Source of the DNA: Bifidobacterium breve
GTDB lineage: Bacteria; Actinomycetota; Actinomycetes; Mycobacteriales; Mycobacteriaceae
Assembly: GCA_945882475.1 (NCBI GenBank)
Contig: CAMCWJ010000104.1
Span: 1-8,592, forward strand
Length of the DNA: 8,592 bases
Direction: 5' to 3'
Below, piece by piece: positions 1 through 5,802 of the stretch. Position 1 is the stretch's first letter; every line of letters begins with the position of its first letter. The position numbers were made by a program, and so were the translations under genes. The notes below the pieces were generated by a model. That model was not told where the DNA came from. It ran no database searches and saw only the letters and a list, made by a program, of their open reading frames with translations.

Positions 1-2
1 AC

Positions 3-947
3 GGGGGGCGCACGATGCTGTTCGGCGAGCCCAAGCAGGTACGCGACGTCAAGGTGGCACTGGCCGCGAAGACCGAACTCGAGCAGGTGCAGGAACTGAT
101 TTCCCAGGGTGACTGGCAGCAGGCCCAGGAGAAGTTGGTGGCTGTCAGCACTCAGGTGGCCACCATCGCCGACGAGCCGCAGAAGCAGGAACTGCTTGAA
201 CAGTTCAACGACTTGTCGGCCAAGGTCGTCGAGCGTGATCCCCAGGCCACCGCCCCGCCCGGCATCATCTACACCGTGCCGCCGTCCGCGGCCGAGCTGG
301 TGCCCGCGGTCGCTCCGCCCACCAGCACGCCGATCGCACCGTCGCCGACTGATTCCACAACGCCGGCCACCACGTCCGGGACTACGACGACGTCTGGGAC
401 TACGACGACGTCGGGGACGACTGCGACGTCCGGAACTACGGCGACGTCCGGAACTACGGCGACGTCCGGAACGACGACGACGTCCGGGACTACGGCGACG
501 TCGGGGACTTCAACTTCTCCAGCGACGACATCTTCTTCGGCGACGACGTCTTCGTCGGCGACGACGTCTCGGGGGACCTCCACCGCGTCCACGAGTAGTG
601 GGACATCAACCTCCGCGGTCCCGCAGAGTCCGAGCACGACTGCGGCGACGGCGCCCACAAGCGCGGCGCCGACCACCAGTACGGCGCCGAAGGCCACGAC
701 CAGCACCGCACCGACCACCAGCACCGCACCCACGACCGCCGCCCCGGCCCAGGCCGCCACCAGCAGCGCTGCCGCACCTGCGACGTCCCGGGCCACAACA
801 CCCCAGGCCGCAACGGCCGACACGGCCGACGCCACGAGCGCTCAGCCCACGGTCGAAGTCACAGCTACTCAGGAGCAGACCGCGCAAACCGAGGAGCCCA
901 CGGAAGCGCCCGTGGTCACCACAACAGTCGTGGTGCCCGTCGGTTAG
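3..947 (+). CDS. rsdA: Anti-sigma-D factor RsdA, C-terminal part (5' end outside window)
   Basis: The reading frame is already open at position 3 and ends at TAG 945-947, so the start lies upstream; the ATG at 15 is internal. RsdA is a membrane-anchored anti-sigma factor that holds SigD through an N-terminal segment. Neither that segment nor a membrane span is visible here, so this is the part outside the cytoplasm. The first ~75 residues (MLFGEPKQVRDVKVALAAKT onward, with ELEQVQELISQGDWQQAQEKL) are a charged, helical region matching what I remember of M. tuberculosis Rv3413c. From about position 240 to the end the protein is Thr/Ser/Ala/Pro-rich low complexity, including eight SGTTxT-type hexapeptides (375-518). 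Conserved context supports the call: convergent DUF5319 gene, then guaB2. The tail appears longer than in M. tuberculosis, apparently through repeat growth. The N-terminal SigD-binding region is not seen, so identity rests on the helical part and synteny. Confidence 0.85.
   Translation, partial: GGRTMLFGEPKQVRDVKVALAAKTELEQVQELISQGDWQQAQEKLVAVSTQVATIADEPQKQELLEQFNDLSAKVVERDPQATAPPGIIYTVPPSAAELVPAVAPPTSTPIAPSPTDSTTPATTSGTTTTSGTTTTSGTTATSGTTATSGTTATSGTTTTSGTTATSGTSTSPATTSSSATTSSSATTSRGTSTASTSSGTSTSAVPQSPSTTAATAPTSAAPTTSTAPKATTSTAPTTSTAPTTAAPAQAATSSAAAPATSRATTPQAATADTADATSAQPTVEVTATQEQTAQTEEPTEAPVVTTTVVVPVG
375..518 (+). repeat. 18-bp coding tandem repeat, 8 units (SGTTxT hexapeptides)
   Basis: Eight in-frame 18-bp units run head to tail from 375: 375-392, 393-410, 411-428, 429-446, 447-464, 465-482, 483-500 and 501-518. 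They encode SGTTTT, SGTTTT, SGTTAT, SGTTAT, SGTTAT, SGTTTT, SGTTAT and SGTSTS. Units 4 and 5 are identical at the DNA level; the others differ at a few third or first positions, and the last is the most diverged. The array lies in the predicted exported tail of RsdA. It could vary in copy number between strains. Confidence 0.9.
522..572 (+). repeat. Second 18-bp coding repeat (ATTSSS), about 2.8 units
   Basis: Immediately after the SGTTxT array and one proline codon, units at 522-539 and 540-557 encode ATTSSS twice, followed by a partial ATTSR unit (558-572). The period is again 18 bp. It is part of the same low-complexity exported tail of RsdA. Confidence 0.75.
672..731 (+). repeat. Third 18-bp coding repeat (TTSTAP), 3 units
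   Basis: Units at 672-689, 696-713 and 714-731 encode TTSTAP three times. The first two are separated by a Lys-Ala dipeptide (690-695) and the last two are directly adjacent. The period matches the two upstream arrays although the sequence differs, suggesting repeated slippage in this tail. Confidence 0.75.
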
Positions 948-991
948 AAGCGCTAGCGGAAATTGTCTCCGAAGCGCTAGCGAAAATTGTC
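947..991. repeat. 24-bp tandem duplication with palindromic CGCTAGCG core at the convergent gene ends
   Basis: Positions 947-967 and 971-991 match at 20 of 21 bases (only 959 G versus 983 A differs), giving a 24-bp period. Each copy contains the 8-bp palindrome CGCTAGCG (951-958 and 975-982). The first copy begins at the last base of the rsdA stop codon. The second supplies the last codons and TAG stop of the DUF5319 gene on the other strand. The two palindromes could pair as an 8-bp stem around a 16-nt loop, but no U-tract follows on either strand, so a terminator role is only a possibility. Confidence 0.85.
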
Positions 992-1381
992 ATAGTCGGT
1001 CGTCGCCTCGTTGAGCGAGGCATCCGCGTACCCGCGGCAGTAGTCCCAGGTGACGTACGCGTCGGGTTCCGGATCGTAGGCCGGCTCGTGCGGACGAACG
1101 GTGCCATCGAGCAGAAGCTGAAGCAGGTTGGCGCGCAACATGTCCCAGTCGTGGTAGTGATCCTGGCGGCAGTCGTCGCAGCAGACCACGAGACCCCGGA
1201 TACCGCGATGCGCCAACAGCGTCTCGTAGACCGCGAGATCGCCGAGATCGGCCTCCACCGCCGCGCGCTCATCGGCGTCCAGGGGCTGGCCGGGCTCCAG
1301 CGCGTCCAAAGCCGCCGACGGATCACTGGGATCGTCGGCGAACGGGTCGGGCGGCAGGGCAGGTGGCAGGTGGTCGCGCAC
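977..1381 (-). CDS. DUF5319 family protein (Rv3412-like)
   Basis: This 134-residue protein starts at GTG 1381-1379 and stops at TAG 979-977. It resembles the actinobacterial DUF5319 family, found between rsdA and guaB2 in mycobacteria; its function is unknown to me. It is acidic with a Pro/Asp-rich N-terminus (DPFADDPSD), no signal peptide and no membrane segment, so it is probably cytoplasmic. The middle holds a Cys/His cluster: C67, C68, C71, H75 and H77 in VCCDDCRQDHYHDWDMLRANL-like sequence, with another cysteine at C115 (TWDYC). This looks like a possible metal site, which is my inference. The start was chosen because a TAGTCT -10 element ends 6 nt before the GTG, the arrangement of a leaderless mycobacterial mRNA. 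It is convergent with rsdA and divergent from guaB2. Confidence 0.88.
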   Translation of the reverse strand: MRDHLPPALPPDPFADDPSDPSAALDALEPGQPLDADERAAVEADLGDLAVYETLLAHRGIRGLVVCCDDCRQDHYHDWDMLRANLLQLLLDGTVRPHEPAYDPEPDAYVTWDYCRGYADASLNEATTDYDNFR

Positions 1382-1387
1382 CGGTCC

Positions 1388-1393
1388 AGACTA
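1388..1393 (-). promoter_or_regulatory. Candidate -10 element (TAGTCT) for a leaderless DUF5319 transcript
   Basis: On the minus strand TAGTCT (1393 to 1388) fits the mycobacterial TANNNT -10 motif and is followed by exactly 6 nt (GGACCG) and then the GTG start. Transcription would begin at or next to the start codon, leaving no 5' leader. No recognisable -35 box is present, as is common in mycobacteria. Confidence 0.55.
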
Positions 1394-1438
1394 CGCAGCG
1401 CCCGAGGTATCGCGCCAGATAACCTCGCGGTGAGCGGA

Positions 1439-1444
1439 TAGGAT
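1439..1444 (+). promoter_or_regulatory. Candidate -10 element (TAGGAT) of the guaB2-guaB3 promoter
   Basis: TAGGAT fits TANNNT and lies 38 nt before the guaB2 ATG, predicting a 5' leader of about 30 nt that contains the GGAGG ribosome site. No convincing -35 hexamer lies 16-18 nt upstream. It sits about 45 bp from the opposing DUF5319 -10 element. Confidence 0.4.
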
Positions 1445-1469
1445 GATGCTCTCAATAGCACCTGCTGAC

Positions 1470-1474
1470 GGAGG
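1470..1474 (+). promoter_or_regulatory. Ribosome binding site of guaB2 (GGAGG)
   Basis: GGAGG ends 8 nt before the ATG at 1483. This strong Shine-Dalgarno sequence fixes the guaB2 start and supports the shorter N-terminus relative to the M. tuberculosis annotation. Confidence 0.8.
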
Positions 1475-1482
1475 TTGTACGG

Positions 1483-3018
1483 ATGTCCTTTGCCGAAGCC
1501 CCGGTCCGCACCGGGGGCGACGACCCGCACAAGATCGCGATGCTGGGTCTGACCTTCGACGACGTGCTGCTCCTGCCGGCCGCTTCCGACGTGGTGCCCG
1601 CCACCGCTGACACCTCCAGTCAACTGACCCGCCGGATCCGGCTGCGGGTGCCGTTGGTCAGTTCTGCCATGGATACCGTGACCGAGGCGAGGATGGCCAT
1701 TGCCATGGCACGGGCCGGTGGAATGGGAGTCCTGCACCGCAATCTCTCGGTAACCGAGCAGGCCAGCCACGTCGAGATGGTGAAGCGCTCTGAGGCCGGA
1801 ATGGTGACCGACCCGGTGACCTGCTCACCGGAGGACACCCTGGCCGAGGTCGACGCCATGTGCGCCAAGTTCCGGATCTCCGGCCTGCCCGTCGTCGATG
1901 CGTCCGGCGAACTGGTGGGCATCATCACCAACCGCGACATGCGCTTCGAGGTGGACACCGACAAACGCGTCGCCGAGGTGATGACGAAGGCCCCGCTGAT
2001 CACCGCGCAGGAGGGCGTCACCGCCGACGCGGCGCTAGGCCTGTTGCGGCGCAACAAGATCGAGAAGCTGCCCATCGTCGACGGCGGCGGTCGGCTGACC
2101 GGTCTGATCACCGTCAAGGACTTCGTCAAAACCGAGCAGCACCCGCTGGCCACCAAGGACAGCGATGGCCGGCTGCTGGTCGGAGCGGCCGTCGGAGTCG
2201 GCGACGACTCCTGGGAGCGGGCGATGGCACTGGTCGACGCCGGCGGCGACGTTCTGGTGGTCGACACCGCCCACGCCCACAATCGTCGGGTCCTGGACAT
2301 GGTCGGAAAGCTCAAGGGCGAGATCGGCCACCGGGTCGAGGTGATCGGCGGCAACGTCGCCACCCGCGGTGCGGCCGCCGCCTTGGTGGAGGCTGGTGCC
2401 GACGCGGTCAAGGTCGGCGTGGGTCCGGGTTCCATCTGCACCACCCGGGTGGTGGCCGGGGTTGGCGCACCGCAGATCACCGCGATTCTGGAAGCCGCCG
2501 CCGTATGCGTGCCGGCCGGTGTCCCGGTGATCGCCGACGGCGGACTGCAGTACTCCGGCGATATCGCCAAGGCGTTGGCCGCCGGTGCCTCCACCGCCAT
2601 GCTCGGGTCGCTGCTGGCCGGCACCGCCGAATCGCCGGGCGAGCTGATATTCGTCAACGGCAAGCAGTTCAAGAGCTATCGGGGCATGGGCTCGCTGGGC
2701 GCGATGCAGGGCCGGGGCGCGGCCGGGACCGCCGGTCGCAGCTATTCCAAGGACCGCTACTTCCAGGACGATGTGCTGTCTGAGGACAAGCTGGTTCCCG
2801 AGGGCATCGAAGGCAGAGTGCCCTTCCGGGGTCCGCTGGCCACCGTGATCCACCAGTTGACCGGCGGGCTGCGCGCCGCGATGGGCTACACCGGGGCCGC
2901 CACCATCGCCGAGTTGCAACGCGCGCAGTTCGTCCAGATCACCGCCGCCGGACTCAAGGAGAGCCATCCGCACGACATCGCCATGACCGTCGAAGCGCCC
3001 AATTACTACGCCCGCTAG
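1483..3018 (+). CDS. guaB2: Inosine-5'-monophosphate dehydrogenase GuaB2
   Basis: This enzyme oxidises IMP to XMP with NAD+, the committed step of guanine nucleotide synthesis in the cytosol; it works as a tetramer or octamer. The 511-residue protein is complete. Residues ~14-105 and ~225-511 form the (beta/alpha)8 barrel, interrupted by a pair of CBS domains at about 107-214 (EDTLAEVDAMCAKFRISGLP and RLTGLITVKDF). The catalytic loop GVGPGSICTTR has the nucleophile Cys319, the phosphate-binding ADGGLQYSGD segment follows, and the flap carries the Arg425-Tyr426 pair in KDRYFQ. The C-terminus EAPNYYAR is typical. Start: ATG with GGAGG 8 nt upstream. It is close to M. tuberculosis GuaB2 (Rv3411c), the essential IMPDH there. 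guaB3 follows after 11 bp, so the two are probably one transcript. The flap seems to have a few extra residues (about 412-419). Confidence 0.97.
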   Translation: MSFAEAPVRTGGDDPHKIAMLGLTFDDVLLLPAASDVVPATADTSSQLTRRIRLRVPLVSSAMDTVTEARMAIAMARAGGMGVLHRNLSVTEQASHVEMVKRSEAGMVTDPVTCSPEDTLAEVDAMCAKFRISGLPVVDASGELVGIITNRDMRFEVDTDKRVAEVMTKAPLITAQEGVTADAALGLLRRNKIEKLPIVDGGGRLTGLITVKDFVKTEQHPLATKDSDGRLLVGAAVGVGDDSWERAMALVDAGGDVLVVDTAHAHNRRVLDMVGKLKGEIGHRVEVIGGNVATRGAAAALVEAGADAVKVGVGPGSICTTRVVAGVGAPQITAILEAAAVCVPAGVPVIADGGLQYSGDIAKALAAGASTAMLGSLLAGTAESPGELIFVNGKQFKSYRGMGSLGAMQGRGAAGTAGRSYSKDRYFQDDVLSEDKLVPEGIEGRVPFRGPLATVIHQLTGGLRAAMGYTGAATIAELQRAQFVQITAAGLKESHPHDIAMTVEAPNYYAR

Positions 3019-3029
3019 GCAGACACACA

Positions 3030-4166
3030 ATGCGCGACTTGGTTGAAATCGGCATGGGCAGAACCGCCCGCCGCACGTACGAACTCAGCGACATCAACAT
3101 CGTGCCGTCGCGGCGCACCCGATCCTCCCAGGACGTCTCGACGGCCTGGCAGTTGGACGCCTACCGTTTCGAGATCCCGGTCATCGCGCACCCGACCGAT
3201 GCGTTGGTGTCGGTGGAGTTCGCCATCGAACTCGGCAGGCTCGGCGGGTTGGGTGTGCTCAACGGCGAAGGGCTGATCGGTCGGCACGCCGACGTCGAGG
3301 ATCAGGTTGCCCGGGTGATCGAGGCGGCAGACGAACACGATGATCCCTCGGTCTGCATCCGGCTGCTGCAGGAGTTGCACGCGGCGCCGTTGAACCCGGA
3401 ACTGCTCGCCGCCGCGGTGTCCCGCATCCGCGACGCCGGAGTCACGACGGCGGTGCGGGTGAGCCCGCAGAACGCCCGCGCGCTGACCCCGGCCCTGGTG
3501 GCGGCGGGCATCGATCTGCTGGTGATCCAGGGCACCATCATCTCGGCCGAACGGGTCGCATCCGACGACGAACCGTTGAACCTCAAGACATTCATCTCCG
3601 AACTCGACGTCCCGGTCGTCGCCGGCGGGGTACTCGACCACCGCACCGCCCTGCACCTGATGCGCACCGGCGCAGCGGGAGTCATCGTCGGCTACGGCTC
3701 CACCGCCGGAGTGACCACCTCCGACGAGGTCCTCGGCATCAGCGTGCCGATGGCGACCGCGATCGCCGACGCCGCCGCAGCCCGCCGGGAGTACCTCGAC
3801 GAGACCGGCGGGCGCTACGTGCACGTGCTCGCCGACGGCGACATCCACAGTTCCGGTGATCTGGCCAAGGCGATCGCCTGCGGCGCCGACGCGGTGCTGC
3901 TGGGCACTCCGCTGGCCGCGGCGTCCGAGGCTCTCGGCCGGGGCTGGTTCTGGCCCTCTGCGGCCGCTCACCCCTCCCTGCCGCGCGGCGCGGCGCTTCA
4001 GGTGGCCCCCGCGCAGCGCCCGCCACTGGACCTGGTGCTCAACGGCCCGTCCGACGATCCGTTCGGGGCGCTGAACCTGGTGGGTGGTCTGCGCCGCGCG
4101 ATGGCCAAGGCCGGCTACTGCGACCTCAAGGAGTTCCAGAAGGTCGGACTCACCGTCCGGAGCTGA
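3030..4166 (+). CDS. guaB3: GuaB3, IMP dehydrogenase-family protein lacking CBS domains and the catalytic Cys
   Basis: The 378-residue protein has the IMPDH/GMP reductase barrel fold: N-terminal ARRTYELSDINIVPSRRTRS, a VIVGYGSTAGVTTSDEVLG loop at 218-236, and ADGDIHSSGDLAKAIACGAD around D269 in place of the phosphate-binding ADGG segment. It has no CBS pair. Aligning its loop with that of GuaB2 puts Val228 where the nucleophilic cysteine should be, and I see no flap Arg-Tyr pair. It therefore probably does not catalyse the standard IMPDH reaction, although databases often label it so. It corresponds to M. tuberculosis Rv3410c, whose role I do not know to be established. It lies 11 bp after guaB2, with only a weak purine stretch (GGCAGA) ahead of the ATG, so translational coupling is likely. 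TTG 3039 is a possible alternative start, matching the M. tuberculosis N-terminus as I recall it. Confidence 0.92.
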   Translation: MRDLVEIGMGRTARRTYELSDINIVPSRRTRSSQDVSTAWQLDAYRFEIPVIAHPTDALVSVEFAIELGRLGGLGVLNGEGLIGRHADVEDQVARVIEAADEHDDPSVCIRLLQELHAAPLNPELLAAAVSRIRDAGVTTAVRVSPQNARALTPALVAAGIDLLVIQGTIISAERVASDDEPLNLKTFISELDVPVVAGGVLDHRTALHLMRTGAAGVIVGYGSTAGVTTSDEVLGISVPMATAIADAAAARREYLDETGGRYVHVLADGDIHSSGDLAKAIACGADAVLLGTPLAAASEALGRGWFWPSAAAHPSLPRGAALQVAPAQRPPLDLVLNGPSDDPFGALNLVGGLRRAMAKAGYCDLKEFQKVGLTVRS

Positions 4167-4179
4167 TCCGGGCGCGCCC
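4157..4179 (+). promoter_or_regulatory. Dyad sequences upstream of the guaA -10 element
   Basis: An inverted repeat CCGGA-gctga-TCCGG (4157-4171) spans the guaB3 stop codon. Overlapping it is a perfect 10-bp palindrome GGGCGCGCCC (4170-4179). Both lie directly upstream of the predicted guaA -10 box at 4181. They could be an operator, a small RNA hairpin at the end of guaB3, or chance in GC-rich DNA. Confidence 0.3.
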
Positions 4180-4180
4180 T

Positions 4181-4186
4181 TAGACT
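4181..4186 (+). promoter_or_regulatory. Candidate -10 element (TAGACT) for a leaderless guaA transcript
   Basis: TAGACT fits TANNNT and is followed by 6 nt (GTGCCG) and then GTG 4193-4195, which is in frame with guaA. The same spacing is seen at the DUF5319 gene. No Shine-Dalgarno sequence precedes either candidate guaA start (only GCGCGCCCTTAGACT), which favours a leaderless mRNA starting at 4193. Confidence 0.55.
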
Positions 4187-4192
4187 GTGCCG

Positions 4193-5761
4193 GTGCAATC
4201 CCCCTCGCCCCGTCCCGTCCTGGTGGTCGACTTCGGCGCGCAGTACGCCCAGCTGATCGCCCGTCGCGTCCGGGAGGCCCGGGTCTACTCCGAGGTGATC
4301 CCGCACTCCACCGGCATCGAGGAGATCAAGGCCAAGGATCCGCAGGCGATCGTGTTGTCCGGTGGGCCGGCCAGTGTGTACGCCGACGGCGCTCCGCAGC
4401 TGGACCCGGCGGTGTTCGACCTCGGTGTGCCGGTGTTCGGCATCTGTTACGGATTCCAGGCCATGGCTCAGGCGCTGGGCGGCACCGTTGCCCGTACCGG
4501 CACCAGTGAGTACGGTCGAACCGACCTGAATGTGCTTGGCGGCGAACTGCATTCGGGACTTCCCGGTACGCAGCCGGTGTGGATGAGCCACGGCGACGCG
4601 GTGACGTCCGCACCGGCGGGCTTCGAGGTGGTGGCCACCAGTGCGGGCGCCCCGGTGGCGGCCTTCGAGGATCGCGGCCGCCGGCTAGCCGGGGTGCAGT
4701 ACCACCCCGAGGTGATCCACACCCCGCACGGCCAGCAGGTGCTGAGCCGGTTCCTGCACGACTTCGCCGGTATCGGCACCGCCTGGACGCCGGCCAACAT
4801 CGCTGAGACGCTTATCGAGGCGGTCCGTGAGCAGATCGGTGACGGACACGCTATCTGCGGGTTGTCCGGGGGAGTGGACTCCGCGGTGGCCGCCGCCTTG
4901 GTCCAGCGGGCCATCGGCGATCGGCTGACGTGTGTGTTCGTCGATCATGGTCTGCTGCGCGCCGGTGAACGTGCCCAGGTGCAAAGGGATTTCGTCGCCG
5001 CGACCGGTGCCCGACTGGTGACCGTCGACGCCGAGGAGAGGTTCCTCGAGGCGCTGTCGGGGGTGCGCAATCCCGAGGGCAAGCGCAAGATCATCGGCCG
5101 CGAGTTCATCCGGGCATTTGAAGGCGCAGTGCGCGACGTGCTCGCCGGCGAGGACACCGAGGGCGACAACATCGAGTTCCTGGTCCAGGGCACGCTCTAC
5201 CCCGACGTCGTCGAGTCCGGCGGCGGCAGCGGCACGGCCAACATCAAGAGCCACCACAATGTCGGCGGCCTGCCGGCCGATCTGAAGTTCACCCTGGTCG
5301 AGCCCTTGCGGTTGGTGTTCAAGGACGAGGTGCGTGCCGTCGGCCGGGAACTGGGGTTGCCCGAGGAAATCGTTGCGCGCCAACCCTTTCCGGGACCCGG
5401 CCTGGGTATCCGGATCGTCGGCGAGGTCACCGCGGAGCGGCTCGACACGCTGCGTCGTGCCGATCTGATTGCCCGCGAGGAGTTGAGCTCGGCCGGACTG
5501 GACGGCCAGATCTGGCAGTGTCCGGTAGTGCTACTGGCCGACGTCCGCTCGGTCGGGGTCCAGGGCGACGGCCGCACCTACGGCCACCCGGTCGTGCTTC
5601 GTCCGGTGTCCAGCGAGGACGCCATGACCGCGGACTGGACCCGGGTGCCCTACGACGTGCTGGAGCGCATCTCGACCCGCATCACCAACGAGGTTCCCGA
5701 AGTCAACCGGGTGGTGCTCGACGTGACCAGCAAGCCGCCGGGCACCATCGAGTGGGAATAG
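4193..5761 (+). CDS. guaA: GMP synthase (glutamine-hydrolysing)
   Basis: This enzyme aminates XMP to GMP using glutamine and ATP, completing the branch begun by GuaB2. It has 522 residues from GTG 4193. Residues ~9-195 are a class I glutamine amidotransferase with the triad Cys85 (VFGICYGFQAMAQ), His171 and Glu173 (QYHPEV). Residues ~200-400 are the ATP pyrophosphatase domain with the PP-loop SGGVDS at 225-230 and FLVQGTLYPDVVESGGG. The C-terminal dimerisation domain ends in the family signature KPPGTIEWE. I prefer GTG 4193 over the in-frame GTG 4187 because the latter abuts a TAGACT -10 box and neither has a ribosome site. The gene follows guaB3 after 26 bp. A short acidic stretch near 320-326 (EDTEGDN) appears extra relative to the M. 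tuberculosis protein as I recall it. Confidence 0.96.
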   Translation: MQSPSPRPVLVVDFGAQYAQLIARRVREARVYSEVIPHSTGIEEIKAKDPQAIVLSGGPASVYADGAPQLDPAVFDLGVPVFGICYGFQAMAQALGGTVARTGTSEYGRTDLNVLGGELHSGLPGTQPVWMSHGDAVTSAPAGFEVVATSAGAPVAAFEDRGRRLAGVQYHPEVIHTPHGQQVLSRFLHDFAGIGTAWTPANIAETLIEAVREQIGDGHAICGLSGGVDSAVAAALVQRAIGDRLTCVFVDHGLLRAGERAQVQRDFVAATGARLVTVDAEERFLEALSGVRNPEGKRKIIGREFIRAFEGAVRDVLAGEDTEGDNIEFLVQGTLYPDVVESGGGSGTANIKSHHNVGGLPADLKFTLVEPLRLVFKDEVRAVGRELGLPEEIVARQPFPGPGLGIRIVGEVTAERLDTLRRADLIAREELSSAGLDGQIWQCPVVLLADVRSVGVQGDGRTYGHPVVLRPVSSEDAMTADWTRVPYDVLERISTRITNEVPEVNRVVLDVTSKPPGTIEWE

Positions 5762-5765
5762 TCCC

Positions 5766-5795
5766 TTGACGCTTGTCCGGCTGTGGGTGTTTACT
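5766..5795 (+). promoter_or_regulatory. Candidate promoter of imuA'-imuB (TTGACG, 18 bp, TTTACT)
   Basis: TTGACG (5766-5771) is a good -35 box and is followed after 18 bp by TTTACT (5790-5795), a moderate -10. The start of transcription would fall at about 5802, at the edge of the SOS box, where LexA would block it. An alternative -10 is TACATT (5810-5815) inside the SOS box. TTGTCCGGC at 5773-5781, 8 nt before TTTACT, is also partly like the PafBC/RecA-independent damage promoter motif. Confidence 0.45.
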
Positions 5796-5802
5796 GCCTG
5801 TA

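Noticed and set aside
269..835. Long open frame of 188 codons on the minus strand within rsdA
   Set aside because: It is the antisense of the Thr/Ser repeat codons, giving a monotonous Val/Asp/Ala protein; the plus frame has a conserved helical domain and synteny.
109..1014. Plus-strand frame of 301 codons, Arg/Pro-rich
   Set aside because: Shadow of the rsdA repeats in another frame, of implausible composition (RRRPELRRRPE), and it runs into the DUF5319 gene.
916..1770. Minus-strand frame of 284 codons covering DUF5319 and the guaB2 start
   Set aside because: Overlaps conserved guaB2 and the DUF5319 gene in the wrong frame; no recognisable domain.
2035..3971. Long minus-strand frames opposite guaB2 and guaB3
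   Set aside because: Typical antisense open frames of high-GC genes; translations are low-complexity shadows of the true proteins.
5755..5766. Possible guaA terminator hairpin (GGGA-atag-TCCC)
   Set aside because: Only a 4-bp stem with no U-tract and it includes the stop codon; too weak to call.
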